From Acidimicrobiaceae bacterium (GTDB lineage Bacteria > Actinomycetota > Acidimicrobiia > Acidimicrobiales > Ilumatobacteraceae), in the NCBI GenBank assembly GCA_016722025.1, contig JADKGZ010000010.1, forward strand, positions 1 to 64,000: a DNA stretch of 64,000 nucleotides, written 5' to 3'. A model generated the notes under the pieces. It had not been told where the DNA came from and made no database searches. It saw nothing but the letters and a program-made list of their open reading frames with translations. Below are positions 33,847-42,222 of this stretch, one piece after another (position 1 is the stretch's first letter; each line of letters begins with the position of its first letter). The position numbers and the translations under genes are program-made.

Positions 33847-34268
33847 TGATCAAGCACATCATCGTCGGGGTCGACGACAGCGCCACCGCTGCTCACGCAG
33901 CACGCGTCGCAGCCGACCTGGCGCGCAGGCTGGGCGCCCAGTTGCACGTGATCATGGCCTGCGACGACGAGATCGTCGCCGAGGTGGGCGTCGGCAGCGA
34001 CCAGATCGTGATCAACAAGTCCGACGAGGCCGCGGAGATCGCTCGCCGAGTGGCCGACGCACTGCGCACCGACGGCCTGGAGGTGACCGACGGAGCCCGG
34101 AACGGTGTGCCGCACGAAGTGCTCATCGAAGAGGCCAAGCACTTCGACGACGCCCTCATCGTGGTCGGCAATCGCCGCATGCAAGGCCCTGGTCGGTTGC
34201 TGGGCAGCGTCGCCAACTCGGTGGCGCACAACGCACCGTGCGACGTCTACGTGGTGAAGACCACCTGA
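33846..34268 (+). CDS. Universal stress protein (UspA family)
   Basis: 140 residues, a single Usp domain. IIVGVDDSATAAHAARVAADLA at the start is split by the first strand/helix, and the ATP-binding loop is VVGNRRMQGPGRLLGSVANSV, a variant of GxxGxxxxxxGSVxxxV. Such proteins bind ATP and act in stress adaptation. It has its own leaderless promoter and an SDR gene follows by 10 bp. Confidence 0.92.
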   Translation: MIKHIIVGVDDSATAAHAARVAADLARRLGAQLHVIMACDDEIVAEVGVGSDQIVINKSDEAAEIARRVADALRTDGLEVTDGARNGVPHEVLIEEAKHFDDALIVVGNRRMQGPGRLLGSVANSVAHNAPCDVYVVKTT

Positions 34269-34278
34269 GGAGGTCGTG

Positions 34279-35127
34279 ATGAGCGAACGTCCAGGGCCGG
34301 TGCTGGTCACCGGTGCCAACTCCGGCTTCGGCCTGGCCGCCGTGCTGCGCTTCGCCGGGCGCGGCTGGCCCACCTGGGGCACGGTGCGCTCGAAGGCGAA
34401 GGCCAAGGTGCTCACCGACGCGGCGAAGGCGAAGGGGGTGGCCGACCTCGTGCACCCACTGGTGCTCGACGTCGGCGACCACGACGCCGTGGTGCGCGCC
34501 TGGCCCACCCTGCCGCCCTTCTACGCCGTGGTCAACAACGCCGGCTTCAGCGCGCTCGGGGCGGTGGAGGACGTGAGCGCGGCGGAGGCCATGCGCAACC
34601 TCGGTGTCAACCTGGTGGCGCCTGCCGTCGTGTCGGCGTGTGCCCTGCCGGCGATGCGCGAGCGCGGCAGCGGCCGGATCGTGATGATCAGCTCCATCGC
34701 CGGACGAGCTGCGGTGCTTCCGCTCAACGGCTGGTACCACGCCTCGAAGTTCGGGCTGGAGGCGTTGAGCGACGTGCTGCGCATGGAGGTGGCCCAGTTC
34801 GGGGTGAAGGTGGTGGTGGTCGAGCCCGGGTTCTTCAAGACGGAGATCGAGAACAAGGCCAGGGCCGACGCCCAGGAGCGTGAATCGGTCGCCGACGGCC
34901 ACTACCGCAACGCGTATCACCGGCTGGAGACGATGGCCGGAGTGATCGGTTCGGTCGCGCCGCCTCCCGATCTGGTGGCGCGCACGATCGTCACTGCGGT
35001 GGAGAGCCAGCGGCCGCTGAAGCGCTACCTGGTCGGCGCCGACGCGCTGGCCATCGCCGCCGCCAACCCGCTGCTCCCACGCGCCCTCACCGACGCGCTG
35101 CTCCGCCGCCTGGCCGACCTCGGCTGA
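34279..35127 (+). CDS. Short-chain dehydrogenase/reductase (classical)
   Basis: 282 residues. TGANSGFG (cofactor loop), NNAGFSALG, the Ser in MISSIAG and YHASK (catalytic Tyr/Lys) are all present, so the protein should be an active NAD(P)-dependent oxidoreductase. The substrate is unknown. GAGGAGG (34267-34273) is 5 nt before ATG 34279, which decides the start over GTG 34276. Confidence 0.92.
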   Translation: MSERPGPVLVTGANSGFGLAAVLRFAGRGWPTWGTVRSKAKAKVLTDAAKAKGVADLVHPLVLDVGDHDAVVRAWPTLPPFYAVVNNAGFSALGAVEDVSAAEAMRNLGVNLVAPAVVSACALPAMRERGSGRIVMISSIAGRAAVLPLNGWYHASKFGLEALSDVLRMEVAQFGVKVVVVEPGFFKTEIENKARADAQERESVADGHYRNAYHRLETMAGVIGSVAPPPDLVARTIVTAVESQRPLKRYLVGADALAIAAANPLLPRALTDALLRRLADLG

Positions 35128-35198
35128 CAGTTCCGGCACCCGACCTTCGGCCCTGACGCCACGGCCCACCGTGGCAGACGATCGACGTGGAGGGTGTT

Positions 35199-35930
35199 GT
35201 GGCCAGCATGTCCGTTCTGCCATCGGTGGTCGACACCGTGTCGGCGGGTCCCGTGGTACTGGCTTGCGGCCTGGTGCGCACCTACTCCCTCGCCGGGGTG
35301 CAGGTGCCCGCACTGCGCGGCGTCGACCTCGAGGTCTCCGCCGGGGAGATCGTGGTGCTGATGGGGCCGAGCGGTTGCGGCAAGACCACCCTCCTGCACC
35401 TGCTCGCCGGCCTCGATGCACCCGACGCCGGAGACCTCACCGTCGCCGGCGTCGACCTGTGCCGCGCCGGCCAGACGGCACTCGATCGCTTCCGCCGCGA
35501 CCACGTCGGCGTGATGCTGCAGAGCGACAACCTCATCTCCACGGCCACGGCCCGCGAGCAGGTGGCCCTGCAGCTCCTCGCACGGGGTGCCGGCTGGCGC
35601 GACGCCCTGCGCTCCGCCGAGCTGGCACTGGCCGCCGTTGGCCTCTCCCATCGCCTGCGCCACCGCCCGGCCGACCTGTCGGGTGGCGAACAGCAGCGGG
35701 TGGCGCTGGCCCGCGCAATCGCCGGGGCACCGGCGCTGGTGGTGGCGGACGAGCCGACGGGCGAGCTGGACAGCGCCACCACCCGCGACGTGATGGATCT
35801 CGTGGTGCGCGCCAACCGCGAGCACGGCACCACGTTCGTGATCGCCACCCACGACCCCGTCGTCGCCGACAGAGCCACGCGCGTGGTGCGCCTGCGCGAC
35901 GGTGTGGTGGAACTCGGGGGTGCGGCATGA
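35199..35930 (+). CDS. ABC transporter ATPase (MacB/LolD type)
   Basis: 243 residues. Walker A MGPSGCGKTT, the Q-loop VMLQSDNL, signature LSGGEQQR, Walker B ALVVADEPTGELD and the switch His in IATHDP are intact. The LolD/MacB pattern predicts a partner permease of the FtsX type, and two follow. GTG 35199 with GGAGGG upstream is used; GTG 35187 and ATG 35208 are in frame. The stop overlaps the first permease (ATGA). Confidence 0.92.
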   Translation: MASMSVLPSVVDTVSAGPVVLACGLVRTYSLAGVQVPALRGVDLEVSAGEIVVLMGPSGCGKTTLLHLLAGLDAPDAGDLTVAGVDLCRAGQTALDRFRRDHVGVMLQSDNLISTATAREQVALQLLARGAGWRDALRSAELALAAVGLSHRLRHRPADLSGGEQQRVALARAIAGAPALVVADEPTGELDSATTRDVMDLVVRANREHGTTFVIATHDPVVADRATRVVRLRDGVVELGGAA

Positions 35931-37045
35931 AGCTCTCGCGATCCACCCGCTGGCGCTTGGCGCTCGGCGACCTCAAGGCCCAACCGTGGCGCACCCTGCT
36001 GGCCGTGCTGGTGCTCACGCCACTGGCCGCGAGCTGGTTCCTCCTCGCCGCCGTCTCCCGCTCTCTGGCCGGGCTGGGCACGGTCGGCGAGGAGCGAAAC
36101 ATCGTCGTCACCGAACCCGACGTGTTCGACGTGGCGAACGTGCACCTCGGCGCCGAGCACCTGGCAACGGCCCGGTCGGCGGCCGGCGCTGATGCCGAGT
36201 CCGTCACCCCGTTGGTGCTGCGCACGGTGGAGCTGGACGAGCGGGTGCTGCAGTTGCGCGCCGCCGACCCAGCGACCTGGGAACCGATCCACTCGCTCAC
36301 CGTGCTCGAGGGCACGTTGCCCGACGGCGGCGCCGACGAGATGGCTGTCACCGCTGCAGTGCAGCTGGCCACCGGCTGGGAGGTGGGCGACCGCCAGCGC
36401 GTGTTCGGCACGGAGTTGACGATCACCGCGGTGCTCCGCGGCTCGGGCAGCAAGGTGGCCTCGCTGTGGCTGCCGCTCGACCGCGCCGAGCAGCTGTTCG
36501 ACCGGCCCGGCGAGTTCCAGTTCACCGTGGTGCGCCTGCGCGCCGACGCCGATGGCGACGCCGTGAGGGCCCGGCTGCGGGCCGCCTTCCCCGGGCTGCT
36601 GGTGCTCGACGAGTCGGCCATCCAGGCCGAGGCGGCGCGTGGCGTGCGGTCGCTCGGCGACCTCGCCGCTGTGTTCACCTCCGTAGGAATGCTGGGCCTG
36701 GCCGTGAGCGCCGGCAACGCCACCGCACTCACCTTGGCCGAACGGCGACGGTCGGTGGGGCTGCTGCGCGTGATGGGCTTCTCGCCGCAGGCGGTGCGCA
36801 GCCTGTTGGTGGTGCGGTCGATGCTGCTCACGGCTGTGGCCATGGTGGCGGGGTACGTGACGGCGATGGCCATCGTGTCGGCCCGGCCGTCGTTCGTCCT
36901 GCGCACCTACACGGTCGAAGTGGGCATGGAGTGGTGGACGGTCGGCGTCGGCGTGGTGTTGGCGCTCGGCAGCGGATGGGTCGGCGCCGCCCTCGCGACC
37001 CGCCGGCTGCTGCGTCAAACGCCCGCTGCTCTGGTGGTGATGTGA
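35927..37045 (+). CDS. FtsX/MacB-type ABC permease, first
   Basis: 372 residues. One membrane segment near residues 20-40, a periplasm-type extracytoplasmic domain of about 210 residues, then three C-terminal segments with ERRRSVGLLRVMGFSPQAVR, the FtsX-domain coupling motif. It should form the membrane part of a mechanotransmission or export ABC system. It overlaps both neighbours by 1-4 nt. Confidence 0.87.
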   Translation: MKLSRSTRWRLALGDLKAQPWRTLLAVLVLTPLAASWFLLAAVSRSLAGLGTVGEERNIVVTEPDVFDVANVHLGAEHLATARSAAGADAESVTPLVLRTVELDERVLQLRAADPATWEPIHSLTVLEGTLPDGGADEMAVTAAVQLATGWEVGDRQRVFGTELTITAVLRGSGSKVASLWLPLDRAEQLFDRPGEFQFTVVRLRADADGDAVRARLRAAFPGLLVLDESAIQAEAARGVRSLGDLAAVFTSVGMLGLAVSAGNATALTLAERRRSVGLLRVMGFSPQAVRSLLVVRSMLLTAVAMVAGYVTAMAIVSARPSFVLRTYTVEVGMEWWTVGVGVVLALGSGWVGAALATRRLLRQTPAALVVM

Positions 37046-38136
37046 TGCACGCCGCTGCGGTGGTGGTCGGGTTGGCGCTGCGCGACATGCGCAGCCGCTG
37101 GCGGGTGATGGCTGCCCTCGGGGTGATGGTGGCACTCACGGTGGGGATGGTGGTGCTGCTGGACGGGTACGTGAACAGCACGGAGGTCAGGTTCCGCCAC
37201 GCCCAGTCGGCGCTGGTGGTGCAGCAGCAGGGCACGGTGGGCGAGTTCGCCGGCAGCCGCATCCCCGCATCGGTCGGCGAGATGCTCCGCGCCGAGGGCT
37301 ACGACCCCGTCGCCGAGGTGCACGCCGTCGCCGGCACCTCGGGCGCCGATGCCGTGATGATCGCCGGCGTCGACCCCGACCGCTATCGCCAGCTCGACCC
37401 CTACCGGCTGGTGAGCGGACGCCACCTCCGGGCGGGTGAGACCCAGCGGACGGCGATCGTCGGCACCCTCCTGGCCGATCGGCGTGGCCTCCGGCCGGGC
37501 GATGTGCTGCGCCTGCGCGGTCGCGACTTCGCCATCGTCGGGGTGTTCGAGCTGGGCATCTACCTCGACGATGCGGCCATCGTGCCGATCGGCGACGCCC
37601 AGACCCTGCTCGGCTGGGGCAGCGACGTGTCGGTGTACGTGGTGCCGGAGGGTGGCGCGCTCGCCGACGGCACCTTGCTCGACGGCGGGCTGGCCGTGGC
37701 AACTCGCGGTGACATCGCCCTCGTCGGCGAGTGGGAGCCGATGATCGCCCTGCTCGTCGCCTCGGTGCGGTTGCTCGCCCTCGGCGCCGTCGCCGTGCTG
37801 GTGATCGCCTTGTGGCGGCTGGCGTGGCTGCACCGCATCGACCTCGGCGTGCTGCGCCTGCTCGGCTTCGGCCGGCGAGTAGTGGCCGCGTTCCTCGGCG
37901 TGCAGGCCGCGGTGCTCGTCGCCACGGCGGCATTCCTGGGTGGCGCCGGTGCGGTGTTCATCGCGCCGTACCTCGCCCGTACATCACTGGCCGTCGCCAC
38001 CATGCCCGTGGTCGACGGCACCGTGCTGTGGCGCGCGGCGGCGGTGGGTGCCGCGGTGCTGGCCGCGGCCGTCGCCACGTCGGTGCTCGCCGTGCAGCGC
38101 CGCAGCGTCGGCGACCTGATTCATCGAGACGATTGA
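37045..38136 (+). CDS. FtsX/MacB-type ABC permease, second
   Basis: 363 residues. Same layout as its neighbour: N-terminal membrane segment (20-40), extracytoplasmic domain (about 45-235), then three segments with HRIDLGVLRLLGFGRRVV as the FtsX motif. The pair with the upstream permease suggests a heterodimeric transporter; the cargo is unknown. ATG 37045 shares its A with the preceding TGA stop. Confidence 0.87.
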   Translation: MHAAAVVVGLALRDMRSRWRVMAALGVMVALTVGMVVLLDGYVNSTEVRFRHAQSALVVQQQGTVGEFAGSRIPASVGEMLRAEGYDPVAEVHAVAGTSGADAVMIAGVDPDRYRQLDPYRLVSGRHLRAGETQRTAIVGTLLADRRGLRPGDVLRLRGRDFAIVGVFELGIYLDDAAIVPIGDAQTLLGWGSDVSVYVVPEGGALADGTLLDGGLAVATRGDIALVGEWEPMIALLVASVRLLALGAVAVLVIALWRLAWLHRIDLGVLRLLGFGRRVVAAFLGVQAAVLVATAAFLGGAGAVFIAPYLARTSLAVATMPVVDGTVLWRAAAVGAAVLAAAVATSVLAVQRRSVGDLIHRDD

Positions 38137-38156
38137 CGACAACGAGAGGAGTGATC

Positions 38157-39167
38157 ATGTCCAACAACCCGCCAGGCTGGTATGCCGATCCGTTCGGACG
38201 TGCCCAAGTGCGCTGGTGGAGCGGGTCGGGCTGGACCGACCATTGCGCTACCAGTGGTCAGGAGTTCATCGACCCCCCGGTTGCGAGCCCCGTGGCTGCA
38301 CCGACGGCCGCGGCCCCGGCCCAACCGGCTGCGCCCACTTCCGTGAGCGCGCCCACGATGGCCGGAGTGGCGAAGAAGCCCACCCCCACGCTGGCACTGG
38401 TGGCGGTGGCTGCCCTCCTCGTGGGCGGCCTCGCCGGCTGGGTCCTGCGGGGTGACGGCGACGGGGGTGGTGCCGGTGGCGGAGGCGGTGGCGGTGCCGC
38501 CGGCTCGCTCACCACGCCGATCCTGCAGGGGTTCGCCAGCCTCAACTCGTACGAGTACTCGCTCGTCCTCAACTCCGTCGGGCCGACCGCCAACGACCGC
38601 TCCGATGCCACCACCACCGGTGCCGTCGACAACTCCAATGGCCTGAGCCACCTCACGCTCGACGAGACGAGCGTGGCGGCGGATGATCCCGAGCCGAGCA
38701 CGTCGAACACGGAGACGTGGCGCACCGCGGACGTGTCGTGCACGTTCGACGGCGAGGAGTACACCAGCGAGGCGGCGAGCCCGTTCGAGGTCGACCTGAA
38801 CACGGTGCTGAGCGGCGTGTTCGACATCGTGATCCCTGCGGGGAACGCGACACTGGTCGGCGACGAGACGATGGCAGGTGTGGCGGCCAAGCACTGGACG
38901 TTCACGATCCAGGGCCTCGCTGCCGGCACGGGTGCCCAAGTGAACGCCAACCAGGGTGACATCTGGGTGGCGGCCGACGGCGGCTACCTGCTGCGCTACC
39001 AGGTGACGATCTCGGTGCAGACCGCCGCGACCGATACCGCCGCTGCCGCGAGCAACGACCTCGAGCTCGACTTCCAGCTGACGTCGGTGAACCAGCCGGT
39101 GACCGTGCAGGTGCCGGCAGCCTGCCCGCCTCCGGGGACGGCTACCGAGGACACGATCGGTGGCTGA
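38157..39167 (+). CDS. DUF2510 membrane protein with LppX/LolA-like extracellular part
   Basis: 336 residues. N-terminal DUF2510 unit (PGWYADPFGRAQVRWWSGSGW), Pro/Ala linker, one membrane segment (about 79-97), a Gly-rich stretch, then an extracytoplasmic domain of repeated beta-strands with a single Cys pair. GAGAGGAG precedes ATG 38157. It may be cotranscribed with the ABC operon 20 bp upstream, suggesting an accessory role. The family of the extracellular part is not clear. Confidence 0.72.
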   Translation: MSNNPPGWYADPFGRAQVRWWSGSGWTDHCATSGQEFIDPPVASPVAAPTAAAPAQPAAPTSVSAPTMAGVAKKPTPTLALVAVAALLVGGLAGWVLRGDGDGGGAGGGGGGGAAGSLTTPILQGFASLNSYEYSLVLNSVGPTANDRSDATTTGAVDNSNGLSHLTLDETSVAADDPEPSTSNTETWRTADVSCTFDGEEYTSEAASPFEVDLNTVLSGVFDIVIPAGNATLVGDETMAGVAAKHWTFTIQGLAAGTGAQVNANQGDIWVAADGGYLLRYQVTISVQTAATDTAAAASNDLELDFQLTSVNQPVTVQVPAACPPPGTATEDTIGG

Positions 39168-40296
39168 CCAGTCTCGGGAGATCACCGCGGTGCCCGTCAC
39201 CGACCGTCACACGGTGCGGGCCTGGGTGCGGCTGCCTCGCACCATCTACCGCGCCGACCCGGCGTGGGTGCCGCCGCTGTGGCTGGCCGAGCCGGCCGAG
39301 GCTCGGGCATCGCGTGGCGGCGCCAGGGTCGTGCGGTTCGTGGCGTTCGATGGTGCTCGTCCCGTCGGGCGGATCGCGTGTTCGCTCTACCCCGGGTTCG
39401 ACGTGCTGCACCTGGGCGGTTACGAGGCGGTGGACGACGACCGGGTGCCTTCCGCGCTCTTCGCCGCCGCCGCCCACCACGCCCGCGCCCACGGTCGCAC
39501 CACGCTGGTGGGGCCGGAGGGGCATCCGCTGTTCGACACCGCCGGCATCCAGGTGAGCGGGTTCGAGAACGTGCTGCCTGCGGGCACACCTCATCACCGG
39601 CCGTACTACCGGCGCCAGTGGGAAGAGGTGGGCGGCTTCGAACCGAGTGGCACCGTGTTCACGTTCGTCGCCGAGCGGGCCGATCAGCAGATCCCCGACT
39701 GGCTGCGCCAGGTCGCCCAGCGAGCCGAGGCCGAGGGCTACCGGTCGCCGGACTTCCATCGATTCCGCGAGTTGGCACGGCACACCGACGCCCTGGCGCG
39801 GCTGGCGAACGTCGTGGTGGCGGAGACGACCGGGTTCCCGGCGTTGCACCCGCGGGACGTGAAGGCCATGCGCCGGCGGCTGCGGTTCCTCCTGCGGGCG
39901 GACCTGACGCGGCTGGTGTTCCACGGCGACACGCTGGTGGGTGCCTTGGCGGGGATGCCGGAGCTGGGTCGTGGCCTGCAGCGGGCGCACGGCAGGCTGC
40001 TGCCGCTCGGCTGGTGGTGGCTGCTGCAGGCCCGGCGCCGAGGCGACACCGTCACCATCAACGGAGCGTTCGTCCACCCCGATCACCAGGACCGCGGGGC
40101 GATCGCGGTGGCGGCCCTGCCGCTCATCTCCGGCGTGCTCGCCGACCATCGGTGGCAACGCATCTACGCAGCAATGGTCGAGGCTGACAACGTCAGATCC
40201 CGGATGCTCGCCGAGGACGCTCTGGGGGCGGTGCCCGCCGCGGAGTACCGCGTGTACCGCCGTGCCGTCGACGTCGACGACACGGCTGGTCGCTGA
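39160..40296 (+). CDS. GNAT-like acyltransferase, putative
   Basis: 378 residues. The last 130 residues (GDTVTINGAFVHPDHQDRG, EADNVRSRMLAE) look like a GNAT fold of the larger N-acyltransferase type often annotated only as hypothetical; the first half (VRAWVRLPRTIYRADPAWVPPL) is the shared N-terminal signature of this family. No substrate is known. GTG 39160 overlaps the preceding stop by 8 nt. Confidence 0.65.
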   Translation: MADQSREITAVPVTDRHTVRAWVRLPRTIYRADPAWVPPLWLAEPAEARASRGGARVVRFVAFDGARPVGRIACSLYPGFDVLHLGGYEAVDDDRVPSALFAAAAHHARAHGRTTLVGPEGHPLFDTAGIQVSGFENVLPAGTPHHRPYYRRQWEEVGGFEPSGTVFTFVAERADQQIPDWLRQVAQRAEAEGYRSPDFHRFRELARHTDALARLANVVVAETTGFPALHPRDVKAMRRRLRFLLRADLTRLVFHGDTLVGALAGMPELGRGLQRAHGRLLPLGWWWLLQARRRGDTVTINGAFVHPDHQDRGAIAVAALPLISGVLADHRWQRIYAAMVEADNVRSRMLAEDALGAVPAAEYRVYRRAVDVDDTAGR

Positions 40297-40398
40297 CATC
40301 CACAGCACCCCTCTCGCTTGCAGCACGTTCTGTGACGCAAGTTCCCTGTGCCCACCGAGTCCCACGATTGAACTTTGCACAACGGGCATGATGGGCTC

Positions 40399-40932
40399 AT
40401 GGACGAACTGACCGGTGAACCCGACGTCGGCGGCCAATTGGCTCTCACGGCGGAGTCGATCACGCTCCGGCCGTTTCGGCTCGAGGACGTTGCGGCATAC
40501 GTCGACCAACAGGACCACTTGCTCGCAGCCGGGTTCGGTTGGGAGCGGCCAATTGACGAGGTGTCGATGCGGGCCGTGGCAGAGCGGTGGGTCCGGCAGT
40601 GGAACGGTCCGCGCGACGAGCGCAACTTCGCGATCCTCGAACGCAGCTCCGGCGTGCTCGTCGGCGACTGCGAACTGGAGCTTCGTACGGACGGGTTCGT
40701 GCACGTCATGTATGGCATCTTCCGCCCCTGGCGGGGGAAAGGGTATGCGTCGAGAGCAGTCGGGCTGCTCCTCGGCTACCGGAGCCTGGTCTGGCCCAGC
40801 ACTCCGGTCCTGTTTCGGATCCACGCCGACAACGAGCCGTCCATCGCCATAGCTCGAGGAGCCGGAGCGATCCCTGATGGTGCCGAGGCTTCTCCACAAG
40901 GTCGGGAGCTCAGGCGTTGGGTTCTGACCTGA
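40399..40932 (+). CDS. GNAT-family N-acetyltransferase (RimJ-like)
   Basis: 177 residues. ITLRPFRLEDVAAYV at the N-terminus and the acetyl-CoA loop FRPWRGKGYASRAV, followed by LFRIHADNEPSIAIARGAG, mark the RimJ/RimL-type GNAT family, which acetylates protein N-termini or small molecules. ATG 40399 has CATGAT (40387-40392) as a possible -10 box. The gene is followed by a long noncoding stretch. Confidence 0.85.
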   Translation: MDELTGEPDVGGQLALTAESITLRPFRLEDVAAYVDQQDHLLAAGFGWERPIDEVSMRAVAERWVRQWNGPRDERNFAILERSSGVLVGDCELELRTDGFVHVMYGIFRPWRGKGYASRAVGLLLGYRSLVWPSTPVLFRIHADNEPSIAIARGAGAIPDGAEASPQGRELRRWVLT

Positions 40933-41224
40933 CCTGCACGGTTCTGCGCCGCACGCCGAACTGCCGAAGTGAGCGGCTCAGCTGAACCACTTTGTCACCT
41001 GGATGGGTGGAGTCGAGCTGCCGCTGGGTGATACGAGTCAGCGTTGTGCCGCTGACCAACGGGCGGGCGATAGCGAGCGTCGGCGGAGCGTGAGCGACTT
41101 CATGCATTGCTGTCACCTCAAGGAGTTCGAACTCTGGGTCAATCGGACCAACCGTGTGTTCTCGATCGCGCTCGCGCGATCAGCCTAATGAAGGGGTGTC
41201 ACGGGGTTCCGGTGAGCTAGCTCC

Positions 41225-41242
41225 ACGCGTCCGCGGACGCGT
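41225..41242. repeat. 18-bp perfect palindrome
   Basis: ACGCGTCCGCGGACGCGT is fully self-complementary and lies 1 bp after another palindrome, GAGCTAGCTC (41214-41223). Function unknown; operator, terminator core or recombination site are all possible. Confidence 0.7.
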
Positions 41243-41307
41243 CGAGGTAGCGCAGAGCTGCCGATAGGTCGCTGGACAGCGGAACCTGCGTCGGGCAATC
41301 TGGCGCG

Positions 41308-41499
41308 ATGGCGGCTGACCGAAGCGAGAATTCAATTCGGCCCGGAGATGCCTGGTGCTCGCGGACCGAGCGGGAGTACTTCATCACCGTCATCCGACCG
41401 GCCAGCCAGCCGGGACGCTGGATCGTGTCGGACGGTGGCACCCGCACCGGTGCCGGTTCAGCTGAACCGACCCGTTCGACGTCGCCCAACGGCAAGTAA
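41308..41499 (+). CDS. Small hypothetical protein (weak)
   Basis: 63 residues beginning at ATG 41308. The segment RPGDAWCSRTEREYFITVI then RPASQPGRWIVSDGG has the alternation of a small beta-rich domain, which makes it the most protein-like of the short frames in the spacer. There is no family match I can name and no clear ribosome-binding site. It ends in a low-complexity tail within the palindrome region. Confidence 0.25.
   Translation: MAADRSENSIRPGDAWCSRTEREYFITVIRPASQPGRWIVSDGGTRTGAGSAEPTRSTSPNGK
41454..41469. repeat. 16-bp perfect palindrome with a distant near-copy
   Basis: CGGTTCAGCTGAACCG is fully self-complementary. A near-copy CGGCTCAGCTGAACCA is found at 40974-40989, about 480 bp away, so the two roughly flank the spacer. 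Confidence 0.6.
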
Positions 41500-41572
41500 C
41501 CTGCCGGTTCACATGACAGGGCGGCAACCACCCCTCGGCAGCACATCTGCCGCGGGTTCCGGTCCGCCCCCC

Positions 41573-41642
41573 GCCCCTCTAGCTCAATGGTAGAGCAGTG
41601 GACTTTTAATCCATTGGTTCAGGGTTCGAGCCCCTGGGGGCA
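41573..41642 (+). tRNA. tRNA-Lys(UUU)-like gene with short 3' acceptor strand
   Basis: D-arm GCTC/GAGC with loop AATGGTA, anticodon arm GTGGA/TCCAT around CTTTTAA (anticodon TTT, Lys), and T-arm CAGGG/CCCTG around TTCGAGC are all intact. The 5' acceptor strand is GCCCCTC, but the 3' strand after the T-arm is only GGGGC plus the discriminator A, 5 nt instead of the expected 7 (GAGGGGC). The gene is therefore 70 nt rather than 72. No CCA is encoded. It may be an unusual or damaged tRNA, or there is a 2-base sequence error. Confidence 0.72.
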
Positions 41643-41701
41643 CTCTCGAAGGCGGCCGCTCGACCGGCGACCCGTCGATCGCACGCTCGGAGGAACGCGA
41701 C

Positions 41702-41749
41702 ATGACCTTTGCCCCGCTCACCACGACACGTACCAAGTCGCCAGCGTGA
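41702..41749 (+). CDS. 15-codon leader ORF upstream of YccF
   Basis: GGAGGA (41689-41694) is 7 nt before ATG 41702. The frame reads MTFAPLTTTRTKSPA and stops at TGA 41747-41749, overlapping the YccF GTG by GTGA. This looks like a translational-coupling leader or an attenuator peptide. The peptide itself has no recognised motif. Confidence 0.5.
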   Translation: MTFAPLTTTRTKSPA

Positions 41750-42165
41750 AGGTGCTCGGCAACGTGCTGTGGCTGGTCTTGGCCGGGTGGTGGTTGGCCC
41801 TCGCCTACGTCGTGGCCGGAGTGCTCAACTGCATCACGGTCATCGGCATCCCGTTCGGCCTGCAGTCGTTCAAGCTCGCCGGCTACGCGCTGTGGCCGTT
41901 CGGGCGAGTCGTGGTCGACCGGCCTGGCGCGAGTGCTGCGGTCGGCTGTGTCGGCAACATCCTGTGGCTGGTACTCGGTGGTCTCGGACTGGCCATCAGC
42001 CACGTGGTTGCCGGCCTGCTGCTGTGCGTCACCATCGTCGGGCTCCCCTTGGGCATCGCCTCGATGAAGATGTCGATCCTTGCGCTCACCCCGTTCGGCA
42101 AGCAGGTGGTGCGCGCCGATGCTGCCGGTACCAGCCACGTCGTGTCCAGCGTGCCCGGCTACTGA
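41746..42165 (+). CDS. YccF-family (DUF307) inner-membrane protein
   Basis: 139 residues with two repeats of the YccF unit: NVLWLVLAGWWLALAYVVAG...IGIPFGLQSFKLA and NILWLVLGGLGLAISHVVAG...VGLPLGIASMKM, each with two membrane helices. Function unknown. GTG 41746 has no ribosome-binding site of its own and overlaps the stop of the 15-codon leader ORF, so translation is probably coupled. Confidence 0.88.
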   Translation: MKVLGNVLWLVLAGWWLALAYVVAGVLNCITVIGIPFGLQSFKLAGYALWPFGRVVVDRPGASAAVGCVGNILWLVLGGLGLAISHVVAGLLLCVTIVGLPLGIASMKMSILALTPFGKQVVRADAAGTSHVVSSVPGY

Positions 42166-42222
42166 CGATCAACGGCCACCGACGATCAACGGCTACCGAC
42201 GATCAACGGCTGCCGACGATCA
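42164..42222. repeat. 17-bp tandem repeats, about 3.5 copies
   Basis: Units GACGATCAACGGCCACC (42164-42180), GACGATCAACGGCTACC (42181-42197) and GACGATCAACGGCTGCC (42198-42214) are followed by a partial GACGATCA. They start at the YccF stop codon and run into the end of the converging SnoaL-like gene. Confidence 0.85.

Larger units (their letters stand above)
40933..41572. other. 640-bp palindrome-rich spacer with no convincing gene
   Basis: Short frames at 41116-40910 and 41546-41217 (minus) and 41308-41499 (plus) are the only candidates; none has a recognisable family or clear start signals. Several perfect palindromes occur (41164-41181, 41214-41223, 41225-41242, 41454-41469). The stretch looks a little less GC-rich than its flanks. 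It precedes a tRNA-like gene, so it may be degraded mobile DNA, but no integrase or insertion-sequence trace is visible. Confidence 0.6.

Noticed and set aside
40910..41116. 68-codon minus-strand frame after the GNAT gene
   Set aside because: No family, no ribosome-binding or -10 signal, and it overlaps the GNAT 3' end; kept only as part of the spacer description.
41217..41546. 109-codon minus-strand frame in the spacer
   Set aside because: Overlaps the slightly better plus-strand frame and palindromes; no recognisable domain.
42164..42222. Possible CRISPR array
   Set aside because: Repeats are contiguous without spacers and only 17 bp; no cas genes are present.
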